Part shown: in pieces, positions 18,059-28,481 of the stretch
How positions within the stretch are numbered: the stretch's first letter is position 1
How the letters are laid out: each line of letters starts with the position of its first letter
Origin: Aliidiomarina quisquiliarum
GTDB lineage: Bacteria; Pseudomonadota; Gammaproteobacteria; Enterobacterales; Alteromonadaceae
Direction: 5' to 3'
Assembly: GCF_023922585.1 (NCBI RefSeq)
Contig: NZ_JAMFTN010000025.1
Span: forward strand, 40,977 to 104,976
DNA length: 64,000 bases
Notes under the pieces: model-generated
What the model was told of the DNA's origin: nothing
Databases searched by the model: none
Seen by the model: only the letters and a program-made list of their open reading frames with translations
Translations under genes and position numbers: made by a program

Positions 18059-18930
18059 TGTTTAGTAACTGTACCACCACTACGTTCAAACAGAGCTAGC
18101 ATGCCCTGCTCACCTGGCAAGTGAGCAGCGCCAACAGCCATAAAATGCTGCTCATTTTCCTTTAGTTCAGCCCGCACTTTACGCAACCAGTTTTGATTTC
18201 TTTCCACTAATAAAACGTGCTGAGTATAAGGAGATAACTGCTCGTTTATTTTAGCCCAAATACTATCTAAATCACCTTTTTGCCAATCACGCTCAAGCTC
18301 GGCTAGCTCTGTGGAAACTACCTTAAGCTGCTCTAATACATCCTTAATATGCTCTTCGGCAGTAATGTTATTGCGTGCATGGGCTAGCACCGTAACTTGC
18401 TCTTCGGCGGATTCCAAACCGTGAATATCGGTAGCATTGACCGCTGCGAAGCGCATCACTTGATAATCAATACCTTGCTGCGTGTCGAAGCCCTCGTGCC
18501 TAAGCCATAACACCAGCACTATATATTCTACTAACCAAGGCTCCATTCGCTGCATAACCGTAGGGGCTAAACCTACCCGAGCGCTCATTGCAGCAAGCTC
18601 ATTCCACAGTTCAGGGCTAAGTTTTTCTTTTAAGTATGGGTAGTCATGCAAGCCCTGTTGGAAGAGCAAATCAGAACTGCGGGTAAGCTCTTCACTGGTT
18701 ATTTCCATCCATAAGCGGTCACTACTGGAAATTGCTTGTTTGGCTTTGGTAGTAAGCTCTGTTGAAGATTGGGCGGCAAGATGAATGGTACCTAATAGCC
18801 AAAGCTCCCGGTCTGGCCACTGCACGTGGTAAAGTATTTCAGCTCGGGCAGTTGTTGCTAGCCCGAGCGAAAATAAAACCAGGATGACAAGACTTTGCGG
18901 ATACCTTAAGCACCCCTGCCAAAAGCTCAC
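18055..18930 (-). CDS. TraB/GumN family protein (TIKI-like), exported
   Basis: A 291-aa protein with a signal peptide (residues about 1-30, ending TARA). Family motifs: [14 protein letters not shown] (about 43-56), a GxxH block, and [20 protein letters not shown] (about 261-280), a second GxxH. Eukaryotic TIKI relatives are metalloproteases that use these residues, but the bacterial role is not established. Located just downstream of purF (27 bp) on the same strand, so it may be co-transcribed. Confidence 0.85.
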   Translation of the reverse strand: MSFWQGCLRYPQSLVILVLFSLGLATTARAEILYHVQWPDRELWLLGTIHLAAQSSTELTTKAKQAISSSDRLWMEITSEELTRSSDLLFQQGLHDYPYLKEKLSPELWNELAAMSARVGLAPTVMQRMEPWLVEYIVLVLWLRHEGFDTQQGIDYQVMRFAAVNATDIHGLESAEEQVTVLAHARNNITAEEHIKDVLEQLKVVSTELAELERDWQKGDLDSIWAKINEQLSPYTQHVLLVERNQNWLRKVRAELKENEQHFMAVGAAHLPGEQGMLALFERSGGTVTKH

Positions 18931-18957
18931 TATTCATATCCTTATAGAGTTATTGCA

Positions 18958-20469
18958 TTAATCAGCTTCATTATAGAGGGCTAAATTAGATTCTTCCTGT
19001 TCTGGCTCGTCACGTTTTTGATCGTTACGCGCATCATGCAATTCATCAAGGTAATGCTGATCAATATCGCCTGTTATGTATTGGCCACTAAATACCGAGC
19101 TTTCAAACTGCTGCAAATGTGGGTTTTCGTTTTGTACCGACCAAATTAAGTCGTCAAGGTCTTGATAAATAAGCTCATCAGCTTTTATTAGCTGGCTTAT
19201 TTCTTCAACTTCTCGGCCATAACCAATCAGCTCGTTGGCACTCGGCATGTCAATACCATACACATTAGGAAAACGTATTTCTGGTGCTGCCGAGGCAAAA
19301 TAAACCTTTTTTGCCCCTGCTTCGCGAGCCATTTCAATAATTTGCTCCGAGGTAGTACCCCGCACAATTGAGTCGTCTACCAGCAATACGTTCTTACCTT
19401 TAAACTCTACGCCAATTGCATTCAGTTTACGCCGAACAGATTTCCGCCGTTGTGTTTGGCCCGGCATGATAAAGGTACGGCCAATATAGCGATTCTTAAC
19501 AAACCCTTGTCGATATGGTTTATTCAGTACACGAGATATTTCCAACGCCACATCTACCGCTGTTTCGGGAATAGGGATAACCACATCAATGTCCAGGTGT
19601 TGGTATTCTTTCTTTATTTTTTCACCCAGTTTAAGCCCCATGTTTAATCGACTAGCATAAACCGACACACCATCAATAAAAGAATCGGGACGGGCGAAAT
19701 ACACGTATTCGAAAATACATGGGCAATGAACCGGTTTAGCAGCACATTGACGGCTAAATAATTGACCATCTTCCGTAATATAAATTGCTTCACCCGGTTC
19801 AACGTCTCGCATAAAGGTGAAGCCCGTACCGTCAATAGCAACGCTTTCAGAGGCAACAATGTATTCTGTACCTTGCTTTGTTTCACGCTTGCCAATAGCT
19901 AACGGGCGAATACCGAAAGGGTCGCGAAAAGCTACCAAGCCATGGCCAATAATCATGGCAACAACAGCGTATGCACCTTTTACTTGTTCGTGCACACGGC
20001 TAACGGCACCAAACATGTCGTCGGCTGCAAGGTGATCTTGGTTATTATTAAGCAATTCATGTGCGAAAATATTGAGTAATATTTCCGAGTCTGAGGCGGT
20101 ATTAATATGGCGTTTGGCTGTTTCAAACAACGCTAATTGTAACTCTTGCGCGTTGGTTAAATTGCCATTATGTGCCATGGCAATACCAAACGGTGAATTC
20201 ACATAAAAAGGCTGTGCTTCTGCCGAGCTAGAGCTGCCTGCCGTTGGGTAACGCACATGGCCAATGCCAATATTGCCACTTAAGCGCCGCATATGGCGAG
20301 TGTGAAAAACATCGCGAACTAAACCATTCCCCTTGCGTAAGCGCAAGTTATAGCCATCAATGGTCATAATACCTGCGGCATTCTGCCCCCGATGCTGCAG
20401 CATAGTCAATCCGTCATAGAGCGCCTGATTTACGGGTTGCTTACCAACGATTCCAACTACACCACACAT
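18958..20469 (-). CDS. purF: Amidophosphoribosyltransferase
   Basis: A 503-aa enzyme of the first committed step of purine synthesis: PRPP + glutamine to phosphoribosylamine. The N terminus MCGVVGIVG puts the Ntn nucleophile Cys at position 2. Other blocks: [23 protein letters not shown], and the PRPP loop [17 protein letters not shown]. The C-terminal tail is acidic and typical of gammaproteobacteria. It follows cvpA by 18 bp, the widespread cvpA-purF pair. Confidence 0.98.
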   Translation of the reverse strand: MCGVVGIVGKQPVNQALYDGLTMLQHRGQNAAGIMTIDGYNLRLRKGNGLVRDVFHTRHMRRLSGNIGIGHVRYPTAGSSSSAEAQPFYVNSPFGIAMAHNGNLTNAQELQLALFETAKRHINTASDSEILLNIFAHELLNNNQDHLAADDMFGAVSRVHEQVKGAYAVVAMIIGHGLVAFRDPFGIRPLAIGKRETKQGTEYIVASESVAIDGTGFTFMRDVEPGEAIYITEDGQLFSRQCAAKPVHCPCIFEYVYFARPDSFIDGVSVYASRLNMGLKLGEKIKKEYQHLDIDVVIPIPETAVDVALEISRVLNKPYRQGFVKNRYIGRTFIMPGQTQRRKSVRRKLNAIGVEFKGKNVLLVDDSIVRGTTSEQIIEMAREAGAKKVYFASAAPEIRFPNVYGIDMPSANELIGYGREVEEISQLIKADELIYQDLDDLIWSVQNENPHLQQFESSVFSGQYITGDIDQHYLDELHDARNDQKRDEPEQEESNLALYNEAD

Positions 20470-20487
20470 AACTACCTCTAAATAATT

Positions 20488-20970
20488 TTATTGCAGGAAG
20501 CTCGAAGAACTTTGCAAATAATCAAAAAACCATTGAATATAAATCCCGAAATGTGGGATTAACGTCGACACTTGCCACCACTCTTCATTTGGAAAGGGAG
20601 TAAAAGAGTCAAGAACAAACAACAGCGCACTCACAATAAGCACGCCGCGTAAGGCGCCAAATACAACACCTAATAATCGGTCAGTACCACTTAGCCCTGT
20701 TTTTTGTACCAGCTGACTAACAACATAGGTAATCATTGCTCCCACTATTAGGGTTACAATAAACAGCAAGGTAACGGCAAGCCCGTTTCGAACCATGGGG
20801 TCTTCGAAACCGGTAAAAAATGCGGCAAGATCTTGGTAAAACAAACTAGCGACAAAAAATGCAGCTATCCAAACGGCAAGCGATAATGCTTCTTTAACAA
20901 AACCGCGAATAAGGCTAATAATAATAGATAGTGCTATTACGCCAATAATTGCGTAATCAATCCAATTCAT
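20488..20970 (-). CDS. cvpA: CvpA family membrane protein
   Basis: A 160-aa protein with four predicted membrane helices (about 3-20, 28-48, 62-85, 102-122) and the CvpA core [14 protein letters not shown]. In enterobacteria cvpA is needed for colicin V production and envelope stress tolerance; the molecular activity is unclear. It lies directly upstream of purF, as is usual. I checked the 65 bp upstream for a PurR-type palindrome and saw only a poor match. Confidence 0.95.
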   Translation of the reverse strand: MNWIDYAIIGVIALSIIISLIRGFVKEALSLAVWIAAFFVASLFYQDLAAFFTGFEDPMVRNGLAVTLLFIVTLIVGAMITYVVSQLVQKTGLSGTDRLLGVVFGALRGVLIVSALLFVLDSFTPFPNEEWWQVSTLIPHFGIYIQWFFDYLQSSSSFLQ

Positions 20971-21035
20971 AGTAATGAACCACCCTTTTTAGACCTGCGA
21001 ATTCTAGCAGAAAGTATTCGCTTATCGTTAGTTTT

Positions 21036-21593
21036 TTAGTCATTCGCTGGGCGATAAGGTACCACTTTACCCTCAAGCTCGGTTAATTCTTTTAACCGAC
21101 CTAATTGTGAAGTTAATGCTTGTTCGTTTAAATCAGGGCCAACCAGCAGCAAGTGTAATTGCCCCTCTGGGCGGCGTAATACCCTGCTGTCGGCTTGAAA
21201 GCCTTCAGCACGTAACTTTGTTATCAGATCGTTCACCCTATCAACATTCCGAAAGGCACCTAACTGGATAACCCAACGGTCACCTGCTTGCGCAATAGGC
21301 TCTGCTTCATCGGCACCCAAAACCACAGTAGGCGCCAGCTCTCGCACTTCAATTTGGTCCTCTATAATAGGTACTGCAATAACATCGTTGCTGGTTGGGC
21401 CGGTAACGGAAAAATCGGCGGGGAAACTAGGAGATTGCATTTGCTGCTCTACCGAGGGTCGCAGAGGCGTTACTTGAAAGTCATCATTCGGCAGCTGTCC
21501 TGCATTACTAAACAGGTCAGGTAATATAATAACGGCCAGTGCAACAACGATCACTGTGCCTACCAGCCGGTTTTGTAAAGGACTACTCGCCAC
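21036..21593 (-). CDS. dedD: DedD-like SPOR-domain cell division protein
   Basis: A 185-aa inner-membrane protein with one N-terminal helix (about 10-25) after NRLVGT. A linker and a C-terminal SPOR domain (about 105-182, starting RWVIQLGAFRNVDRVNDL) follow. SPOR domains bind denuded glycan at the septum. Gene order folC-dedD-cvpA matches E. coli. It overlaps the folC stop by 11 bp. Confidence 0.92.
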   Translation of the reverse strand: MASSPLQNRLVGTVIVVALAVIILPDLFSNAGQLPNDDFQVTPLRPSVEQQMQSPSFPADFSVTGPTSNDVIAVPIIEDQIEVRELAPTVVLGADEAEPIAQAGDRWVIQLGAFRNVDRVNDLITKLRAEGFQADSRVLRRPEGQLHLLLVGPDLNEQALTSQLGRLKELTELEGKVVPYRPAND

Positions 21594-22893
21594 CTATCGT
21601 TCTCCCTTTGCAAGCATACATTGCGGTAATTGTTAAAAACGAACCAAAACATACTATCACATCGTTAGGCTTTGCTTCAGCTAACGCTTGCTCAAACGCA
21701 TTGGCAACTGAAACAAATTGTTTTGAGCGACATTGTAACTGCGTTAAAACTCCAGCAAGATGCGCCGCTTGTGCTGCCCTTGTGCCCGGCAAGGTAGCCA
21801 CATGCCAGCTGTCTATAACCAACGTCAACTCAGCCAAAGTAGCATGAATATCTTTATCGGCTAACATGCCACACACTGCAATAATGTTTATATCGCTACT
21901 AGTTTGCTCGCGCAAGGCTTGTAATTTGTCACGTAAGTAGCGTGCTGCATGTGGGTTATGTGCCACATCAAGAATAACCTTTGGTTCACCTGGCCAAATT
22001 TCAAAGCGGCCAGCCACAGTTGCTGTTTGTAAGCCCTGAGCAACATTATTTGCACTCACCTTAAAGCCTGCATGCTGTAAACCAGCAATGACTCCTAGGG
22101 CATTCACTACGGGCAACTGTGGTTCTGGTAAGTTTTTTAATGCCGTTAATGACTGTTTGGCCAACTCTGAGCAAAGTATAAAATTCCAGCCTTGCTCGGA
22201 TTTTTCTAAATCGTAGTCTTGTTGCACACAAAGTAAATGCGCCCCAATTTCTTGCGCATGCGCCAACAAACGCTGTGGTGGCAAGCGGTCGCCACAAATG
22301 GCTGGCTTACCCGCACGGAAAATACCGGCTTTCTCAAAACCTATGTTTTCCCGGTCATTACCTAAAAAGCCCACATGATCAATATCAACACTGGTAACAA
22401 TGCTTAAATCAGCGTCGACAATATTAACCGCGTCCAAACGACCACCTAAACCAATTTCAAGAATGGCAACATCTACCTGGTGTTTTTGTATTAACCACAG
22501 CGCCGCTAGGGTGCCAAATTCAAAATAGGTTAGCGACGTACTGCCCCGTGCTGCATTAACCGCACTAAAGGCCTCGCAGTGCTCTTGTTCGGTTAACATT
22601 TTACCGTTCACCAACACCCGTTCGCGGTAGTCAACTAGGTGTGGCGAGGTATAGCACGCCGTACTGTAACCAGCGTGCTGCAATATAGCGTCTAACATGG
22701 CAACCGAAGAGCCTTTACCATTGGTACCTGCAACAGTAATAACCTTCGGGCTAGGCTGTAATACCCGCAGCGACTGTGCCACTGCAACAATGCGGTCAAG
22801 GCCCATGTCAATTTCTTTGCTATGTATGTTCTCTAAATAAGAAAGCCACGCATCTAATGAGCGTGGCTGTTCCTGAGCGTGTGGTGTATTCAA
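21583..22893 (-). CDS. folC: Dihydrofolate synthase/folylpolyglutamate synthase
   Basis: A 436-aa Mur-ligase-family enzyme that adds Glu to dihydropteroate and then polyglutamylates folates. ATP site: VAGTNGKGSSVAMLDAIL (about 55-72). Others: GLGGRLDAVNI, SIVTSVDIDHVGFLG, and DVAHNPHAARYL in the C-terminal half. The gene lies between accD and dedD, as in E. coli. Confidence 0.96.
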   Translation of the reverse strand: MNTPHAQEQPRSLDAWLSYLENIHSKEIDMGLDRIVAVAQSLRVLQPSPKVITVAGTNGKGSSVAMLDAILQHAGYSTACYTSPHLVDYRERVLVNGKMLTEQEHCEAFSAVNAARGSTSLTYFEFGTLAALWLIQKHQVDVAILEIGLGGRLDAVNIVDADLSIVTSVDIDHVGFLGNDRENIGFEKAGIFRAGKPAICGDRLPPQRLLAHAQEIGAHLLCVQQDYDLEKSEQGWNFILCSELAKQSLTALKNLPEPQLPVVNALGVIAGLQHAGFKVSANNVAQGLQTATVAGRFEIWPGEPKVILDVAHNPHAARYLRDKLQALREQTSSDINIIAVCGMLADKDIHATLAELTLVIDSWHVATLPGTRAAQAAHLAGVLTQLQCRSKQFVSVANAFEQALAEAKPNDVIVCFGSFLTITAMYACKGRTIGGE

Positions 22894-22923
22894 GGTTTAA
22901 AACCTCGTTCCATCAAGGGTGAA

Positions 22924-23802
22924 TTAATTATCAGCCATCATTATTTCAGTTTTAGGAGCTGGCAAGTGTTGAAATTTAGCCAACAAACTAGCAACTTTAT
23001 TGCGCATTTCACGACGGTCTACAATCATGTCTATGGCGCCATGCTCGAGTAAAAACTCGCTCCGCTGAAACCCTTCAGGCAATGTTTCGCGCACTGTTTG
23101 TTCAATAACACGTGGCCCAGCAAAGCCAATTAGTGCTTTTGGCTCGGCTATATTAATGTCGCCTAACATGGCAATACTGGCCGACACGCCACCCATAGTT
23201 GGGTCGGTAAGCACAGAAATATAAGGTAAGCCCTGCTCGGTCATTTTTGCTAATGCCGCCGACGTTTTTGCCATTTGCATTAACGACAGTAAAGCCTCTT
23301 GCATACGAGCACCGCCCGAAGCAGAGAAACATACCAACGGCATATTATGTTCTAAACATTCCTCAGCGGCTTTAACAAAACGCGAACCAACCACCGTAGC
23401 CATAGAGCCACCCATAAAACTAAATTCAAATGCAACTGCAGCAATTGGCTGGCCTTTTAAAGTGCCTTTCATGGCAACTAATGCATCTTTTTCACCGGTC
23501 GCTTTTTGTGCAGCAGCAATACGGTCTTTATATTTTTTAGAGTCTCTAAATTTAAGTAAGTCTTGGGGCTCTAATTCGACACCAAGCTCCACTCGATTGT
23601 CGGCGTCAAGAAACTGATCGAGGCGCTCACGCGCACTAACCCGCATGTGGTGCTCGCACTTAGGGCATACGTGCAAATTGCGCTCAAGATCGGCACGATA
23701 CAAAATAGCTTCACAACCCCCGCATTTACTCCACACCCCTTCAGGTATGTTGCGGCGTTTACTAGATTGTGGTTTTGCAAGAATTCTTTCTATCCAGCTC
23801 AT
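22924..23802 (-). CDS. accD: Acetyl-CoA carboxylase carboxyltransferase subunit beta
   Basis: A 292-aa subunit that, with AccA, transfers carboxyl from biotin to acetyl-CoA to make malonyl-CoA. The N-terminal zinc ribbon is visible: CGGC (about 27-30) and CPKC (about 46-49). The carboxyltransferase fold has [15 protein letters not shown] and [20 protein letters not shown] (about 157-176), plus [16 protein letters not shown]. No dedA gene separates it from truA, unlike E. coli. Confidence 0.98.
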   Translation of the reverse strand: MSWIERILAKPQSSKRRNIPEGVWSKCGGCEAILYRADLERNLHVCPKCEHHMRVSARERLDQFLDADNRVELGVELEPQDLLKFRDSKKYKDRIAAAQKATGEKDALVAMKGTLKGQPIAAVAFEFSFMGGSMATVVGSRFVKAAEECLEHNMPLVCFSASGGARMQEALLSLMQMAKTSAALAKMTEQGLPYISVLTDPTMGGVSASIAMLGDINIAEPKALIGFAGPRVIEQTVRETLPEGFQRSEFLLEHGAIDMIVDRREMRNKVASLLAKFQHLPAPKTEIMMADN

Positions 23803-23938
23803 AAATACCTATCACTAATCGGCCAAAAGCCAAATACGTCATGTTCGTTGAATTACCCGACATTAAAGCACAATTCAGCCCATGTTTGCAGCGCTAAGTG
23901 GTCTTAGTTGTCAGGCCCAGTGTTCCTATTTCGTTTTA

Positions 23939-24733
23939 TTATCGTTCCGGCAAAAATAATGGTCCTAACGGTACCTTAGGCATTTCTAACTCAGGCGGGT
24001 ACTGCACATGAACCAAATAAAGGCCATTAGGTTTAGCCGTAGCCGAGCACACTCTTCTGTCTTTTGCTGCAAGTACCTCTTCCAGCCATTGTTTAGGCTG
24101 CTCGCCACTACCAACAACAATAAGCGCCCCAGCTATATTCCTTACCATGTGGTGCACAAATGCATTTGCTTGTATATCTATGACCACATAAGCGCCAAAA
24201 CGTTTAACCGTAATAAAGTGAACTTTACGAAAAGGTGAATGCGACTGACACTGCGCTGCCCGAAACGAAGAGAAGTCGTTTTCACCTAATAAAACTTGCC
24301 CGGCAGCGTGCATGCGCTCTGCATTAAGGGGCTGATGAATATGGGTAACACCGCCATTTAAAATGGCAGCTCGAAAAGGTGCATTGTAAATAACATAGCG
24401 ATATCGCCGCGACTCGGCCGTAAACCGCGCACTGAAGTCGTCGCCAACCCGTTTTACCCACCTTATAGCTATATCGTCGGGCAAATGCGAGTTTACCCCC
24501 ATGGTCCAAGCGCCATCGGGGCGATCAACACTAGTATCAAAGTGAACTACCTGCTGTGTCGCATGTACACCTGCGTCTGTTCGCCCAGCACACACCACCG
24601 CTACCGGGTGTAAGCTTATTTGTTCTAGTGCTCGCTCTACACAGGCTTGAACGCTAATAACATGGTGTTGCTTTTGCCAACCAAAATACTGCTGGCCATT
24701 ATATTCAATTCCAAGTGCAATACGCATGTTCAT
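23939..24733 (-). CDS. truA: tRNA pseudouridine(38-40) synthase
   Basis: A 264-aa enzyme isomerising uridines 38-40 in the anticodon arm. The catalytic Asp is in [18 protein letters not shown] (about 48-65). [19 protein letters not shown] (about 196-214) is the family C-terminal signature. It may start at residue 1 or at the Met two codons later. It begins 3 bp after the fimV stop, so the two are probably co-transcribed. Confidence 0.97.
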   Translation of the reverse strand: MNMRIALGIEYNGQQYFGWQKQHHVISVQACVERALEQISLHPVAVVCAGRTDAGVHATQQVVHFDTSVDRPDGAWTMGVNSHLPDDIAIRWVKRVGDDFSARFTAESRRYRYVIYNAPFRAAILNGGVTHIHQPLNAERMHAAGQVLLGENDFSSFRAAQCQSHSPFRKVHFITVKRFGAYVVIDIQANAFVHHMVRNIAGALIVVGSGEQPKQWLEEVLAAKDRRVCSATAKPNGLYLVHVQYPPELEMPKVPLGPLFLPER

Positions 24734-24736
24734 TAT

Positions 24737-27190
24737 TTATTCGTTATCAATCCGCTTCAGCAATTCCTCAGCTTCGGCTTTAAGGGCTTCGTCGGCAGAC
24801 GCTAATACTTCTTGTAGCGCTTCACGGGCATTCTCGTACTCATCCATTTCAAGGTAAGCCCTAGCCAAGTCTAATTGTGCGGCTAATTGGTCTTCTGCTC
24901 GGTATGAATCGTCGTCGTTATCTTCATCAGCTGCTGCTTCAACACCAGTGTCTGTCTCGGCAAGTATGTCGTCTATATTTAAAAAACTGTCCGCTTCGTC
25001 GGTTGTATCCGCATCTTCCGTAAATAGCGACTCCAATTCACTTTCCGCTGCTGCTGTTGCTTCCGCTAGCTCATTTTCATCGAGTGCGTAGTAGTCTTCG
25101 TCCAGCTCTTCATCGTCCGCCAACGCAGTAAAACCGCTTTCTTGTTCTAATGGCGAGGTTTTTTCTGCTGTTGGTTGTACTTCCTCTAAACTAATTGGCT
25201 CTTCGTCACCTTCGGCGTCCACATCAGCAAGTAGCTCATCGCCTTCTTCTTCATTTGGTTCTAATTCATTATCAATGTCATCTTCATCTACAAAAACCAG
25301 TTCAGGCTCTTCATCTGCAGCGCTACTTTCGCCTGCTAAGACATCGTCGGCGTCAGTGGTTTCAGGTTCAGATAACAACGAGTCAATATCTTCGGGAGTA
25401 ATCTCTTCAGTGCTTTCGTCGCTAATTCCAAGTTCATTAAATAGCTCGTCAATATCAATATCATCCGCTTCAACTTCTGCATCGTCAGATTCAGCGTTAT
25501 CTTGCTCTGTTTGCTCTGTTTGCTCTGTTTGCTCTGTTTGATCAAGCACCACATCAGGGTCGAAAGGATCAATGCTATTCGGCTCTTCAGGGAGCAAATC
25601 GTCGCTTTTAGCGGCAACTTGTTTAGTGGTTTTATCATCTTTAGCAAAGTTATCTAGCAGGTCGTCAATATCATCACTATCAACGGTTGTCGCAGTGTTG
25701 CCTTGCTCTGCGGTTACAGCTGCATCCGAATCGGTATCAACGTCAGTGGTACTTTCATGCTCTGGCTCAAACTGTTCTTCACTGTCATCATCGGTTGCAC
25801 CAGCAAGTAAGCGGTCAAGATCATCTTGACCAAGCGAGCCATCTGTAGGGTCATCGGTGTTAACTGCCTTGCTTGGCGCTTGTGGCGGCGCCGCTGGCGG
25901 AGCTTGCACTAACTCTACCGCCTCTGGGGTTTCCTCGGGACTATCAAAACCATCGTCTAATTCTGAAAAGTCACTCTCGTTTAGTGCTTCTGCCGACTCA
26001 TCTAAACGTATGTCAAAGTCAGCTTCGTCATTGCTTTCATCGGTCGCACGAGGCATTAGCATTTCGTCTGACAAGCGGTCTAAATCAGCTCCTTCATCAT
26101 CGTCAAAGCCTTCAAATGGGTCGTCCGATAGTAGGTCGTCTTCTTCTACCGTAATGCCCCCCATAAGCTCCCGTTCAAGCGCCTCTCGCGCTTCTTCGTC
26201 AGACAACTCTTGTTCTGCCTCACGCCCACCTTTGGTTTCTGTTAAAAACTCATGCTCAGATATATTTAACTGGCGACGGCGCAGTAACCAAGTGGTTAAT
26301 AAAATCATTAACAGCGCAGGAACCGATGCAAGTAGCGCTAGGGCCGCTGGGTGGTCTAATAGCTCTTCGACTACTGTTTTTTCTTGCGTGCGTGCGCTAA
26401 CAATGTCTTGCTCTCGACGTAGTGCTTCTTGGGCAGCTTTCAGTTCACTTATTTCTGCCTGATATTCTGCAGAAGTCACGGCCCCTTCTTGTAGGGCGTT
26501 TAGTAACTCTTCCAGCCTCACTAAACGCTCTCTGAGCTCTTCATTGTCACGGAAAACTTTTTCTGTGGTTTCAATTGAGCTCAATAAGCTTTCACGCAAA
26601 TCGATAAATTCTTGTTCATGCCGCGCACGCACTTCACCAATTGCTTGCTCTGTGCGGGTACGGGTTTCTTGTACTAGCTTGTCTTGTTCTTCTTGTCGTT
26701 GGTTAGTGAGCTGTTGTTGTTCGTTTAGCACTTGTTGCTGGCGGTTAAGTTGTTCGCCAAGCTGCACCTGCCTACGAGCAGCTTCAGGATTCATCATTTG
26801 CACTTCTTGCAAACTTGGAATTCTTAGGTAAAAACCCGTTAACATTTCGCTTGGGTTACCATTACGAAATGCTTCGGGGTTCGCTAGCACCAGTGCCGCC
26901 ATCATTTGCGGCACGTCAACACTAGAATGTGGTCGATACTGGCTAGCTATGGTCCATAAGGTGTCGGTTGCTTTAATAGGCCCATAGCGTTCAGTACCAA
27001 TGCGCACGTCGGTTTGTTCTGCTCCTTCAGGGCCACGAATAACAATACGGTCACGCTCTTGCGCGGCCACATCAAGAGGATGAAATAGGCTAAAGGTACC
27101 AGCACCTATAAGCGCACCAACAATTACAGTGCGAGCCCACCGACGAGGCAACTGGAACACATCAAAACTTCCCTGAGCTGAATGGGTCAT
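24737..27190 (-). CDS. fimV: FimV-type polar hub protein (LysM, single membrane helix, acidic repeats)
   Basis: About 817 aa from the ATG at 27190 (AGGA upstream); a GTG eight codons earlier is the alternative. N-terminal signal/anchor (about 20-40). A FimV LysM-like domain (about 65-125) includes GPIKATDTLWTIASQYRP. A Gln/Glu-rich coiled coil covers about 155-265. One membrane helix (about 279-297) leads to a long acidic cytoplasmic region. The C-terminal TPR-like FimV motif ends LAAQLDLARAYLEMDEYENA (about 770-790). Four tandem TEQ repeats occur at about residues 550-561. FimV organises the pole, type IV pili and c-di-GMP signalling in Pseudomonas. Confidence 0.93.
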   Translation of the reverse strand: MTHSAQGSFDVFQLPRRWARTVIVGALIGAGTFSLFHPLDVAAQERDRIVIRGPEGAEQTDVRIGTERYGPIKATDTLWTIASQYRPHSSVDVPQMMAALVLANPEAFRNGNPSEMLTGFYLRIPSLQEVQMMNPEAARRQVQLGEQLNRQQQVLNEQQQLTNQRQEEQDKLVQETRTRTEQAIGEVRARHEQEFIDLRESLLSSIETTEKVFRDNEELRERLVRLEELLNALQEGAVTSAEYQAEISELKAAQEALRREQDIVSARTQEKTVVEELLDHPAALALLASVPALLMILLTTWLLRRRQLNISEHEFLTETKGGREAEQELSDEEAREALERELMGGITVEEDDLLSDDPFEGFDDDEGADLDRLSDEMLMPRATDESNDEADFDIRLDESAEALNESDFSELDDGFDSPEETPEAVELVQAPPAAPPQAPSKAVNTDDPTDGSLGQDDLDRLLAGATDDDSEEQFEPEHESTTDVDTDSDAAVTAEQGNTATTVDSDDIDDLLDNFAKDDKTTKQVAAKSDDLLPEEPNSIDPFDPDVVLDQTEQTEQTEQTEQDNAESDDAEVEADDIDIDELFNELGISDESTEEITPEDIDSLLSEPETTDADDVLAGESSAADEEPELVFVDEDDIDNELEPNEEEGDELLADVDAEGDEEPISLEEVQPTAEKTSPLEQESGFTALADDEELDEDYYALDENELAEATAAAESELESLFTEDADTTDEADSFLNIDDILAETDTGVEAAADEDNDDDSYRAEDQLAAQLDLARAYLEMDEYENAREALQEVLASADEALKAEAEELLKRIDNE
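25502..25537. repeat. Four perfect 9-bp tandem repeats inside fimV
   Basis: TTGCTCTGT is repeated four times head to tail on the plus strand, encoding Thr-Glu-Gln units in FimV. The 9-bp unit is a multiple of three, so slippage would change length without breaking the frame. Confidence 0.95.
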
Positions 27191-27235
27191 TGCATTAATC
27201 CTGATCGAACGCACATTTAATACCTGATTATTATT

Positions 27236-27269
27236 GAAAAGCTTTTCGCCTAGCTAGGTACGTAGCTAG
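27236..27269. promoter_or_regulatory. Two palindromes upstream of fimV
   Basis: A perfect 12-bp palindrome GAAAAGCTTTTC (27236-27247) is followed closely by a 7-bp inverted repeat CTAGCTA...TAGCTAG with a 6-nt loop (27250-27269). They sit about 50-80 bp before the fimV start, in the 216-bp asd-fimV gap. No T-run follows, so they look more like an operator or leader structure than a terminator. Confidence 0.4.
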
Positions 27270-27406
27270 TTAAGTAGTTAACCGACAACATTTAAACACT
27301 ATAAGCTACCTTAGTAGGTAACGGCAATCTACCCTTTATAATTAGCTAGCCTAACGCAAACAAAACCTACATAGGCAGCTTACATTCATTGCTTTCTTAT
27401 GTTCGT

Positions 27407-28423
27407 TTACCAGTAGTTAGCCAACAAATGCTCTGCAATTTGCACACTATTCGTTGCGGCACCTTTACGCACGTTGTCGGCTACCACCCAAAGGTTTATG
27501 CCTTGTGGGTGTGAAATGTCTTGTCGTACACGGCCAACAAATACTTTGTCTTGGCCAGTTGCATCACTCACCTGGGTTGGAAAGTCGGCCTGATCTTCCA
27601 TAAGTTCTATGCCGGGCGCGTTGCGTAGTAAATCTTTTATTGTTTGCGCATCTGCCGGTTGGCGTAGTTCTAAATGAATTGCTTCCGCATGGCCAAAAAA
27701 CACCGGCACCCGAACGGCGGTAGCATTGATGCGAATTGAATCGTCACCAAATATCTTTTGGGTTTCCCACACCATTTTCATTTCTTCTTTGGTGTAGTCA
27801 TTATCTAAAAACGAATCAATTTGAGGAATACAGTTAAAAGCAATTTGGCGTGCAAAGGCTTCAGGCTCAACCGGAATGCCATTTAATAAGTTAGCGGTTT
27901 GTTTGGCCAGCTCGTCTACCCCACTAGCACCAGCTCCGGAAACCGACTGGTACGTAGCCACATTAATACGATCAACCCCAAAGGCATCGTGAATAGGCTT
28001 TAAGGCGACAACCATTTGAATAGTTGAACAATTCGGGTTAGCGATTATATTTCGGTTACGAAAATCTGCTAGCGCGTCACCATTTACCTCTGGTACCACT
28101 AAGGGTACATCTGGCTCATAACGAAAGTGCGAGGTGTTATCAATCACTACACAGCCGGCGTCTGCAGCACGGGGCGCATACATTGCAGAAATACTGCCGC
28201 CCGCTGAAAAGAAGGCAAGGTCAACTAAACTCCAGTCGAAATGTTCAGCATCTTGAACTTCCAGCTGTTCGCCGTTGAATTGAATGTCGGTACCCGCAGA
28301 ACGGCTACTCGCTAAAGGAAAAAGCTGTTTAATGGGAAACTTTCGTTCAGCCAGGCATTCAAGTAGTTGTTTACCTACTAAACCAGTAGCTCCTAGAACA
28401 GCAACATTCAATTGTAAACTCAT
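27407..28423 (-). CDS. asd: Aspartate-semialdehyde dehydrogenase
   Basis: A 338-aa NADP-dependent enzyme making aspartate semialdehyde for lysine/DAP, threonine and methionine synthesis. NADP loop: VLGATGLVGKQL (about 9-20). Catalytic Cys: NPNCSTIQMV (about 133-142). SVSGAGASGVDEL lies at about 163-175. The C-terminal His is in VRVPVFFGHAEAIHLELR. It sits where E. coli has its non-essential paralogue usg. Because the Cys and His are kept here, this is probably the functional enzyme. Confidence 0.93.
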   Translation of the reverse strand: MSLQLNVAVLGATGLVGKQLLECLAERKFPIKQLFPLASSRSAGTDIQFNGEQLEVQDAEHFDWSLVDLAFFSAGGSISAMYAPRAADAGCVVIDNTSHFRYEPDVPLVVPEVNGDALADFRNRNIIANPNCSTIQMVVALKPIHDAFGVDRINVATYQSVSGAGASGVDELAKQTANLLNGIPVEPEAFARQIAFNCIPQIDSFLDNDYTKEEMKMVWETQKIFGDDSIRINATAVRVPVFFGHAEAIHLELRQPADAQTIKDLLRNAPGIELMEDQADFPTQVSDATGQDKVFVGRVRQDISHPQGINLWVVADNVRKGAATNSVQIAEHLLANYW

Positions 28424-28481
28424 GTACTACCTCTCAATTCAAATATGCCTAATTAGGCTTCATGCTTAACTAATTCTACTG

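Noticed and set aside
20971..21035. A possible PurR box upstream of cvpA-purF
   Set aside because: The best match (AAGCGAATACTTTCTGC) departs from the consensus in several core positions.
25195..26831. Several long Ser-rich frames on the plus strand opposite fimV
   Set aside because: They are shadows of the acidic low-complexity FimV reading frame; there is no ribosome site or independent motif.
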